Source of the DNA: Pelagibacteraceae bacterium
GTDB lineage: Bacteria > Pseudomonadota > Alphaproteobacteria > Pelagibacterales > Pelagibacteraceae
Direction: 5' to 3'
Length of the DNA: 57,813 bases
Assembly (NCBI GenBank): GCA_008638015.1
Contig: VTPD01000005.1
Location: 1 to 57,813, forward strand
The notes under the pieces were generated by a model, which was not told the DNA's origin, made no database searches, and was given only the letters and a program-made list of their open reading frames with translations. Positions 52,029 to 57,813 of the stretch are shown one piece after another (positions within the stretch are counted from its first letter, which is position 1; each line of letters opens with the position of its first letter). The position numbers and the translations under genes are program-made.

Positions 52029-54287
52029 TTAGCTTACCCTTAATTCTTTTGCGGCATTAACCATTTTAGTTAATGCATCAATCGTTTCTGGCCACCCTCT
52101 AGTTTTTAGTCCACAATCTGGATTAACCCATATTCTTGATGGATCAATTAGCTTAGATGCTTTTTCTATAAGGATCTTCATTTCATCTTGAGATGGAACG
52201 CGTGGTGAGTGAATGTCATAAACGCCAGGTCCAACTTCATTTGGATATTTAAACTTTTCAAAAGTTGTCAGAAGTTCCATTCTAGATCTAGAGGTCTCAA
52301 TAGAAATAACATCTGCATCTAATGCTGCAATTGAATCGATAATGTCCTCAAACTCCGCGTAACACATATGTGTATGAATTTGCGTTTCATCTTTAACGAC
52401 TGCAGCTGATATTTTAAAGCAATCAACAGACCAAGAAAGGTAATCTTTCCAATCTTTTTTCTTTAATGGAAGCCCTTCTCTTAGTGCTGGTTCGTCAATT
52501 TGGATCATTCGAATTCCATTTTTTTCAAGATCCTCAACTTCATCCCTAATTGCAAAACCAATCTCTTGGGCTGTAAATTTTCTTGGTTGATCATCTCGAA
52601 CAAATGACCATTGTAAAATGGTAATAGGTCCAGTTAACATTCCTTTCACAATTTGCTTTGTTTGTTCCTGAGCAAATTTTGACCATCTAACAGTCATTGG
52701 TTTGGGTCTGGATACATTACCAAAAATAATGGGAGGTTTTACGCAACGTGATCCATAGCTTTGAACAAATCCACTTGAAGTAAAAGTGAATCCTTTCAGT
52801 TGTTCACCAAAATATTCTACCATGTCATTACGTTCAAACTCTCCATGAACAATAACATCTATTCCGATTGATTCCTGTTTTCTAATAGTATCAATTGTTT
52901 TTTCCTCTAGGAACTTTTCATAACTTGTTTCATCAAGTTCCCCACGTTTAAATTTAGCTCTTGCTTGCCTGACATCAGTTGTCTGCGGAAATGAGCCAAT
53001 AGTTGTTGTGGGATATTTTGGAAGAGAAAAAATATTTTTTTGAATTTTTGCTCTATCTACATAACTAGATTTTCTCTCTGTAATAGATTTATTAATTGTT
53101 TTAATTCTATCTTTAACAGCATTATCATGAATTAGTTTTGAAGTTTCTCTATCATGAATATCTGCAGCATTGTTGTCCAAAGCTTCCTGATGAGATCCTT
53201 CATTAATAAAACCCTTAATAACATTAAGCTCCAGCAATTTTTGTTTTGCAAAAGAAAGCCATCTTTTGATTTCAACAGGAACTTTTTGTTCTAATTCTAG
53301 ATCATATGGGGAATGAAGCAGGGGACAAGAAGAAGCAATAATTACATCATTAGAAATATTATCTTTTATGAAATTAATTTTTTCTTGTAAATTTGTTTTC
53401 CAAACATTTCTTCCATCTACCAATCCTAAGGAAAGTTTTTTATTTGAGTTTTTGACATATTCCTTATTTTTGCTGCCTCTGACCAAATCTAAATGCACAA
53501 CATCTACATTACTTTCAAAAACTTGATTTTTTACATCTTCATTTAGATCTTCAAAGTAAGTCGCTAATAAGATTTTGCAATTTCCAGCAGCACCTTTAAT
53601 TTGATTAAGCGTATCTTTAATCTTTGATACAACATTAGAGTCTAAGTCTTTTACTAGAATTGGTTCATCAATTTGTATCCACTCAGCTCCCAATTGAGAA
53701 AATTTTTCAACAATTTGCTTATAAATTGGTAAAATTTTATCTAATAAATTGATGGTATTAAATCCATCAATGCCTTTAGCTAAAAGAAGAAATGTTAGAG
53801 GACCAAGAATAATAGGCTTAGTATCAAAACCAGCTTGCTTAGCTTCTTCATACTCTTCAAATGGTTTATTAGAACTTAATTTAAAAGTTTGTTCTGCAGA
53901 AAGTTCAGGAACTAGATAATGATAGTTTGTATCAAACCATTTTGTCATTTCTAATGCAGGAACATCCAAGTCTGCAGTTTGTGAACCCCTTGCCATTGCA
54001 AAGTAAGTTGTAAGATTTACTTCCTGTCCATCCCACTTATATCTTTTAGGAACAGCTCCTAATAAACAAATTGCATCCAGTACTTGGTCATAAAATGAAA
54101 AATCATTTGAAGAAATTAAATCCACACCAGCACTTTTTTGCGTTTGCCAATTCTGTTTGCGTAAATTTTTAGCAACATTGTGTAAATCTTGCTCTTGAAT
54201 TTCACCTTTCCAAAATTGCTCCAGGGCTTTTTTTAATTCTCTTTTTGGACCTATTCTAGGATAACCAATTGATGCGACTTGTATCAT
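52029..54287 (-). CDS. metE: cobalamin-independent methionine synthase
   Basis: Transfers a methyl group from 5-methyl-tetrahydropteroyl-glutamate to homocysteine without B12. The 752 aa have the duplicated barrel. The N-terminal half begins 'ASIGYPRIGPKRELKKALEQ'. The catalytic half has 'TTIGSFPQTTDVRQARAKFK', 'VHGEFERNDMVEYFGEQL', zinc ligands His/Cys in 'IHTHMCYAEF', Glu in 'VISIETSRSRMELL' and the final Cys in 'WVNPDCGLKTRGWPE'. Presence of MetE suggests methionine synthesis free of cobalamin. It overlaps metF by 4 nt and abuts metZ. Confidence 0.98.
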   Translation of the reverse strand: MIQVASIGYPRIGPKRELKKALEQFWKGEIQEQDLHNVAKNLRKQNWQTQKSAGVDLISSNDFSFYDQVLDAICLLGAVPKRYKWDGQEVNLTTYFAMARGSQTADLDVPALEMTKWFDTNYHYLVPELSAEQTFKLSSNKPFEEYEEAKQAGFDTKPIILGPLTFLLLAKGIDGFNTINLLDKILPIYKQIVEKFSQLGAEWIQIDEPILVKDLDSNVVSKIKDTLNQIKGAAGNCKILLATYFEDLNEDVKNQVFESNVDVVHLDLVRGSKNKEYVKNSNKKLSLGLVDGRNVWKTNLQEKINFIKDNISNDVIIASSCPLLHSPYDLELEQKVPVEIKRWLSFAKQKLLELNVIKGFINEGSHQEALDNNAADIHDRETSKLIHDNAVKDRIKTINKSITERKSSYVDRAKIQKNIFSLPKYPTTTIGSFPQTTDVRQARAKFKRGELDETSYEKFLEEKTIDTIRKQESIGIDVIVHGEFERNDMVEYFGEQLKGFTFTSSGFVQSYGSRCVKPPIIFGNVSRPKPMTVRWSKFAQEQTKQIVKGMLTGPITILQWSFVRDDQPRKFTAQEIGFAIRDEVEDLEKNGIRMIQIDEPALREGLPLKKKDWKDYLSWSVDCFKISAAVVKDETQIHTHMCYAEFEDIIDSIAALDADVISIETSRSRMELLTTFEKFKYPNEVGPGVYDIHSPRVPSQDEMKILIEKASKLIDPSRIWVNPDCGLKTRGWPETIDALTKMVNAAKELRVS

Positions 54288-55177
54288 GCTCTTACTTCTC
54301 CTTTATTTTGTTCATTATTTAAATTGCTCTGCAAAGACAAAAGCCTTGAACACACAGCAAAAGTTAATTCATATTTATTTAATGTATAAAAATGAAATTC
54401 ATTCACTTCTTCTTTTTTTAGTTTTTTAACTAAATCACTAGCTAAACTTGCTCCTACAAACTGCTGTACTTCTGGTGTTTGATCTAAATTTGTAAATTCA
54501 CTTGCTACCCATTCAGGAATAGAAGCTCCACACATAGCACTAAAATTTTTTATTTTTTTAAAATTAGAAATTGGCATAATTCCTGGTATTAAAGGAACTT
54601 TTATTCCTGCTTTCATCACTTCATCCCGGTATCGGAGAAATACATCTTTATCAAAAAAATATTGTGTAATGATTTTATCAGCTCCTGAGTCTATTTTTCT
54701 TTTTAAGTTATCAATATCATCTTGTTTATTTTTTGAGTCAGGATGAATTTCTGGGTAACCTCCAACCGCAATATCAAAATTTGCTAATTTTTTTAATCCT
54801 AAACACATATCTGCAGCATTGATGTAGCCGTTTGGATGGGGTACGTATTTTTTATTTGCTTCCCTAACATCACCTCGCAAAGCTACAATTTTGTTTATAC
54901 CTTTTTCAAACCAACCAAGTGCCAAATCATTTATCTCTTCTTTTGACATATCTACACAAGTTAGATGACCTGCTACCGGTACAAGAGAGTCTTTGCCTAT
55001 TTTTTTGACAAAAGAATCGCTTTTTAATCGCTCTCCACCACCAGCACCAAAAGTTACTGAAAAAAATTCAGGATTAAAATTTTCTAATTTTTTTAAACTA
55101 TCCCAAGCCTGCTCTTCTGCAGCAGAGTTTTTTGCAGGAAAAAATTCAAAGCTTAATTTCAAATCAACTTTTTTCAT
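54284..55177 (-). CDS. metF: methylenetetrahydrofolate reductase
   Basis: FAD enzyme reducing 5,10-methylene-THF to 5-methyl-THF, the methyl donor for MetE. 'LSFEFFPAKNSAAEEQAWDS', 'FFSVTFGAGGG', 'VPVAGHLTCVDMSKEEI', 'IVALRGDVREAN', 'DSGADKIITQYFFD' and 'PLIPGIMPISNFKKIKNFSA' are diagnostic. The track starts at 55222, but that reading runs through the T-tract of an intrinsic terminator. The ATG at 55177 ('MKKVDLKLSFEFFP') is the usual family start and lies 43 nt after the terminator. First gene of the SAM-II-controlled operon; about 297 aa. Confidence 0.96.
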   Translation of the reverse strand: MKKVDLKLSFEFFPAKNSAAEEQAWDSLKKLENFNPEFFSVTFGAGGGERLKSDSFVKKIGKDSLVPVAGHLTCVDMSKEEINDLALGWFEKGINKIVALRGDVREANKKYVPHPNGYINAADMCLGLKKLANFDIAVGGYPEIHPDSKNKQDDIDNLKRKIDSGADKIITQYFFDKDVFLRYRDEVMKAGIKVPLIPGIMPISNFKKIKNFSAMCGASIPEWVASEFTNLDQTPEVQQFVGASLASDLVKKLKKEEVNEFHFYTLNKYELTFAVCSRLLSLQSNLNNEQNKGEVRA

Positions 55178-55220
55178 AATTTTTATGAACAAATTTTCGG
55201 CAGTTTTAAATGGAGTTTCC

Positions 55221-55250
55221 AAAAAAAAACCACCGGCTAGAGCGGTGGTT
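55221..55250 (-). terminator. intrinsic terminator of the SAM-II riboswitch
   Basis: On the minus strand AACCACCG, loop CTCTAGC and CGGTGGTT form an 8-bp stem followed by an uninterrupted T-tract. It lies 3 nt after the aptamer and 43 nt before the metF start, the position expected for the expression platform. SAM binding would favour termination; the competing antiterminator was not worked out. Confidence 0.9.
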
Positions 55251-55253
55251 ACA

Positions 55254-55306
55254 ATCGCTTTAGCTGGTTTTATAAAGCGCCCGCAATTTGAACTAAATCA
55301 GCGCTG
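55254..55306 (-). promoter_or_regulatory. SAM-II riboswitch aptamer upstream of metF
   Basis: Read on the minus strand, AGCGC-TGATTTA...ATTGCGG-GCGCT-TTATAAA...AGCTAAA aligns with the SAM-II (metA/metX) consensus. P1 is AGCGC/GCGCT, a compensated change from the CGCGC/GCGCG of the well-known marine metX aptamer as I recall it. The invariant TGATTTA, ATTGC, ATAAA and AGCTAAA blocks that build the H-type pseudoknot and SAM pocket are present. It lies between a promoter and an intrinsic terminator ahead of metF-metE-metZ, so it should shut off methionine synthesis when SAM is high. Confidence 0.93.
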
Positions 55307-55313
55307 CTAACTT

Positions 55314-55340
55314 TAAATAATAATTGAATTAAAAAGTCAA
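55314..55340 (-). promoter_or_regulatory. predicted sigma-70 promoter of the metF-metE-metZ operon
   Basis: TTGACT (55340-55335), a 15-nt spacer and TATTTA (55319-55314) on the minus strand would start transcription near 55307, directly at the first base of the SAM-II aptamer. A 17-nt spacing to TTTAAA is an alternative -10. The -35 lies just after the stop of the upstream 57-aa ORF. Confidence 0.6.
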
Positions 55341-55343
55341 TAT

Positions 55344-55517
55344 TTAATGTTTATGATTGTGCGATCCACCAAGACCACAAGGCATAGAAATATTACTAGA
55401 ATTATCATCTCCACTTTTGTGAAACAAAGGATTGTATGCAACCCCTCTATTGTCGTGATCCATAAGCGCTAGCACTATGATTAAAATTAAAAACAAACAG
55501 TATAGAATATTTTTCAT
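55344..55517 (-). CDS. 57-aa His-rich membrane or secreted protein coupled to yedE
   Basis: Too short for the ORF track. The ATG overlaps the yedE stop as TAATG, so translation is likely coupled. The 57 residues begin 'MKNILYCLFLILIIVLALMD', a membrane anchor or signal peptide, then a polar part. The end, 'MPCGLGGSHNHKH', has one Cys and four His in 11 residues and suggests a metal- or sulfur-binding tail outside the cytoplasm. It ends just before the metF promoter. I do not recognise a family. The coupling, charge pattern and lack of overlap with another gene support it as real. Confidence 0.68.
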   Translation of the reverse strand: MKNILYCLFLILIIVLALMDHDNRGVAYNPLFHKSGDDNSSNISMPCGLGGSHNHKH

Positions 55518-56680
55518 TAGTAGAAATATTTCCTAGCTTTAACGCCATAAATAGAGCCAATAAATGCAAATAAAAACCAAACCCAGCCGTGCACACTTCC
55601 AGAAGCTATGCCGCTAAATAAGGCTCCTACGTTACATCCAAAAGCCAATCTTGCGCCGTAACCCATTAAAAAACCTCCGATTACTGCAGCAAAAAATAAT
55701 TTTGAATTTACATTTGATTTATTGGAAAATTTTCCAGCCAAATTTACAGCTATCAAAGCTCCAAGAATAATTCCCAAATTAGATACAGTTGTTGGATCTG
55801 CAAGAACGCTATTTTCTAAAGCAGTGCTAGGGTAGGACAATTGCCAAAAATCCCACTGAGCAACATTGATACCAATGATATTTGCAATTTTGGCTCCCCA
55901 CAATCCAAAAGCAAACGTTACAGACCAAGGATGACCTGCAGCATGTAGCATAAAAAAATTTAATATTGCCAAAAGAATAGCACCTAAAAATAAAGGCCAA
56001 GGTCCTTTGATTAAATTAAAATTAGATGCTTTGAAAATATCTAAATGATTTATTTGTGTGTTACGCTTTGACTCCAAATAAGAGAAAAAAATATATAACA
56101 ACACTAAGAAACTAAGTTGCATCCCAATATTTTCATATGAATTAAATTTATCCAGCAACGAAATTGCACCAAGGGATGGTAAGGATGACCAAAAAGAGAA
56201 ATGATAGGTACCGACTAAAGAGCCAATAATAAAAAAAATTAGAGTAATAAACATTTTTATATTTCCACTAGCTGCGGTAAATAAAGTTCCTGATCCACAA
56301 CCTCCACCTAATTGCATTGCAAATCCAAAAATGAAAGATCCAACAATTACTGAAAGACTGACAGGAGCGATAGCGCCAACCATATTTCCATCATAAATTA
56401 AACTTTTGTTACCAATGGAAAGGGAAAAAAGTACAATGGCAAATGCGAGCATTACTATTTGAGCTCTTAAAGAATTGCTTTTATTATTTTCAATAAAATC
56501 TCTCCATCCACCTGTGAAACCAAATGAAGCATGGTATAACGTTATACCAAGAGCTAAACCAATACTAAAAACTAATACGTGTCTTAAACCTAATTCTTGA
56601 TATAAAAAATTTAATAAAAAAATAGATAAAAAAATTCCAACTAAAAGATAAGGTATTTCACTTTTCCTGAAATTTTCCAT
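55517..56680 (-). CDS. YeeE/YedE-family sulfur (thiosulfate) transporter
   Basis: A 387-aa multi-spanning membrane protein with two YeeE/YedE (DUF395) repeats. The conserved Cys loops are 'QLGGGCGSGTLFTAASGN' (C128) and 'GYGARLAFGCNVGALFSGIA' (C349), the latter followed by 'GSVHGW' as in the family. These are its only two cysteines. YeeE (TsuA) proteins move thiosulfate through a path of cysteines; other YedE members are linked to selenium or sulfur-containing compounds. Its neighbours, a periplasmic rhodanese upstream and the methionine operon downstream, favour sulfane sulfur or thiosulfate uptake. Confidence 0.88.
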   Translation of the reverse strand: MENFRKSEIPYLLVGIFLSIFLLNFLYQELGLRHVLVFSIGLALGITLYHASFGFTGGWRDFIENNKSNSLRAQIVMLAFAIVLFSLSIGNKSLIYDGNMVGAIAPVSLSVIVGSFIFGFAMQLGGGCGSGTLFTAASGNIKMFITLIFFIIGSLVGTYHFSFWSSLPSLGAISLLDKFNSYENIGMQLSFLVLLYIFFSYLESKRNTQINHLDIFKASNFNLIKGPWPLFLGAILLAILNFFMLHAAGHPWSVTFAFGLWGAKIANIIGINVAQWDFWQLSYPSTALENSVLADPTTVSNLGIILGALIAVNLAGKFSNKSNVNSKLFFAAVIGGFLMGYGARLAFGCNVGALFSGIASGSVHGWVWFLFAFIGSIYGVKARKYFY

Positions 56681-56715
56681 AAGGGAAAGTATAATATTTT
56701 TAAATTAAAAGCTAA

Positions 56716-56743
56716 CACCTAGGTTAATATATTAACCTAGGTG
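56716..56743 (-). terminator. 28-bp perfect palindrome between the rhodanese and yedE genes
   Basis: CACCTAGGTTAATATATTAACCTAGGTG is self-complementary throughout, starts 13 nt after the rhodanese stop and is followed on the minus strand by a T-rich stretch (TTAGCTTTTAATTT). It most likely ends the rhodanese transcript. Its full symmetry with no loop and its place 36 nt before the yedE start also allow a dimeric regulator site. I favour terminator, moderately. Confidence 0.6.
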
Positions 56744-56755
56744 AACAAAAGATTA

Positions 56756-57661
56756 TTAGCCTTTGATAACTTCGTTTTTAGGATTGATGGTCCAATGCGC
56801 CATAGAGCCATCATACATTTTTACGTTTGGAACTTTAGCAATTTCGCTTAACCCAAACCAAACAGTGGCAGCCCAATGTCCTGTGTTACAAAAAGTTACA
56901 AATCCTTTTTTCGCTTTCAGATCTGCTGCTTTGACTAATTGTTTAATTTCATCAGCTGATTTAATCGATGAGTTAGTATCAATTAAGGCTGATTCTTGAA
57001 GGTTTTTTGCGGTAGGTATCGTTCCAGCTCTTTCAATAGTAGCAAATTTCTTTTCCCCTTTAAAAAATTCTACGGGTCTTGCATCAATTAGAGTGTAACC
57101 ATTTCGATCTCTTCTTGCATCTCTAACCTCTTTGTAATCAGCTAAGTATTTTTTATCAAATTTAGCTACAAATTTGGATGGAGTAATTTTATTTTCACCA
57201 GCTTCTGTTTTTAAACCAGCTTTTTGCCAAGCATTAAATCCACCATTTAAAATAGAAACTTCTTGATGTCCTAAAGTTTTAAATGTCCAATAGATTCTAG
57301 CAGCACTACCAAAGTCTGTTGAGTTAGCACCACCATATACAATAACCACATGTTTAGAGTTGTCTATTCCTAAACCTCCAATTAATTGTTCTAAGTGCTT
57401 CGTTCCAGGATATTGTCCTACTACTCCTTTAATTTCAGCTCTCCATCCACCTTTTAAATAATCAGAATGAACCGATCCTGGAATATGAGCTAATTTAAAA
57501 GTTTCATATGATCCATTATCAATTTTATTTCGTATATCTAAAATAAATATTTTTTTATTATTTAAATTTTTATTAAGCCATGAAACATCAACCAGCGGTT
57601 CTGCTGAAAAAACTGATGTTGCAAAGAAAATAAAAAATATTGTACTTATTATTTTTTTCAT
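56756..57661 (-). CDS. periplasmic two-domain sulfurtransferase (rhodanese)
   Basis: A 301-aa exported tandem rhodanese. Signal peptide 'IISTIFFIFFATSVFSA' is followed by domain 1 (about 22-150: 'ILDIRN', 'HIPGSVHSDY', 'YGGANSTDFGSARIYW'-like, with no catalytic Cys) and domain 2 (about 165-300: 'TLIDARPVEFFKGE'), with the active Cys258 in 'VTFCNTGHWAATVWFGLSEI'. The CNTGHW loop differs from the CxxGxT/R loops of thiosulfate or mercaptopyruvate enzymes, so the donor is unclear. AAAGGAA precedes the ATG. With the YedE transporter downstream it likely handles sulfane sulfur in the periplasm. Confidence 0.92.
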   Translation of the reverse strand: MKKIISTIFFIFFATSVFSAEPLVDVSWLNKNLNNKKIFILDIRNKIDNGSYETFKLAHIPGSVHSDYLKGGWRAEIKGVVGQYPGTKHLEQLIGGLGIDNSKHVVIVYGGANSTDFGSAARIYWTFKTLGHQEVSILNGGFNAWQKAGLKTEAGENKITPSKFVAKFDKKYLADYKEVRDARRDRNGYTLIDARPVEFFKGEKKFATIERAGTIPTAKNLQESALIDTNSSIKSADEIKQLVKAADLKAKKGFVTFCNTGHWAATVWFGLSEIAKVPNVKMYDGSMAHWTINPKNEVIKG

Positions 57662-57681
57662 TTTTTTTCCTTTGTTGTGTT

Positions 57682-57813
57682 TTAAATATTTGGTTGTTTA
57701 ACAATTCTTAGATAAGGTTTGACGGTATTCCATCCATCTGGGAATAAAGTTTTAGCCTCATCCTCTTTTACTGCAGGAACAATAATTACATCTTCTCCTT
57801 GTTTCCAATTAGC
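57682..57813 (-). CDS. 1-Cys peroxiredoxin (Prx6-like), C-terminal part only
   Basis: The window edge cuts this gene; the last 43 codons remain. They read 'ANWKQGEDVIIVPAVKEDEA' and then 'LFPDGWNTVKPYLRIVKQP' before the stop. This is the dimerisation tail typical of 1-Cys Prx6/AhpC-TSA peroxidases ('NWKPGDDVI...P.GW...YLR'). The catalytic Cys is outside the window. It is transcribed toward the rhodanese gene, 20 nt away, and might be in the same transcript, linking peroxide removal to sulfur handling. Confidence 0.85.
   Translation of the reverse strand, partial: ANWKQGEDVIIVPAVKEDEAKTLFPDGWNTVKPYLRIVKQPNI

Noticed and set aside
55178-55222. Longer metF N-terminus as in the ORF track
   Set aside because: The extra codons lie in the T-tract just after the terminator stem, and the family normally starts near the ATG at 55177.

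Overview
The window is chromosomal DNA from a streamlined, AT-rich Gram-negative bacterium, most likely an alphaproteobacterium of the marine free-living type (Pelagibacterales, HIMB59-like or a convergent lineage). The reasons are low GC (by eye, not counted), Lys/Asn/Ile-rich proteins, almost no intergenic space, a GatB/YqeY-dnaG-rpoD-tRNA block, FtsZ ending in the alphaproteobacterial type of C-terminal peptide, an ELM1-family protein, a SAM-II riboswitch and LpxC/BamD/Mla outer-membrane genes. No insertion sequence, prophage, CRISPR array or clear sign of recent transfer was seen. Nearly all genes are housekeeping genes. The main interest is in gene order and small regulatory structures.

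Layout. 0-5.7 kb (minus): a tightly coupled operon uvrB, pteridine-reductase-like SDR, folB, uvrC, pgsA. 5.7-14 kb: aspartate aminotransferase, thioredoxin reductase, an ELM1-like protein paired with a 2OG-Fe(II) oxygenase, and carA-carB. 14-19.2 kb (plus): yqeY, dnaG, rpoD, a CAT-anticodon tRNA and an EamA transporter. 19.2-21.1 kb: mlaA-mlaC and an AmpD-type amidase. 21.1-21.6 kb: RNase P RNA and the mraZ control region. 21.6-38.9 kb (plus): the division and cell-wall (dcw) cluster in the order mraZ-ftsZ-rsmH-ftsL-ftsI-murE-murF-mraY-murD-ftsW-murG-murC-murB-ddl-ftsQ-ftsA. It is followed by lpxC, bamD and ligA. 42.8-50.3 kb: pepP-uvrD, an AsmA-like protein, fumC and an SDR. 50.3-57.8 kb (minus): two small envelope proteins, then a sulfur block. 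That block has a SAM-II-controlled metF-metE-metZ operon, a YedE sulfur transporter with a coupled 57-aa His-rich protein, a periplasmic two-domain rhodanese and the end of a 1-Cys peroxiredoxin.

Most notable points. (1) ftsZ is not at its usual place after ftsA. It is the second gene of the cluster, between mraZ and rsmH. (2) Three 10-bp-spaced MraZ-type boxes and an upstream dyad/tandem repeat lie before mraZ. (3) A perfect 12-bp inverted repeat covers codons 2-11 of rsmH, at the new ftsZ/rsmH junction. Together these suggest that ftsZ output is set by MraZ and separated from the downstream wall genes by an RNA structure. (4) A SAM-II aptamer with promoter and intrinsic terminator precedes metF. 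(5) A small His-rich ORF missed by the ORF track is start/stop-coupled to yedE. (6) DnaG has lost three of four zinc ligands.

How it works together. The central 17 kb holds nearly all of the cytoplasmic and early membrane steps of peptidoglycan synthesis plus the division core. The flanking genes serve the outer membrane (lpxC, bamD, mla, AsmA-like) and DNA replication and repair (dnaG, ligA, uvrB, uvrC, uvrD). The right end appears to take up and mobilise reduced sulfur and turn it into methionine, with the metF operon sensing S-adenosylmethionine.
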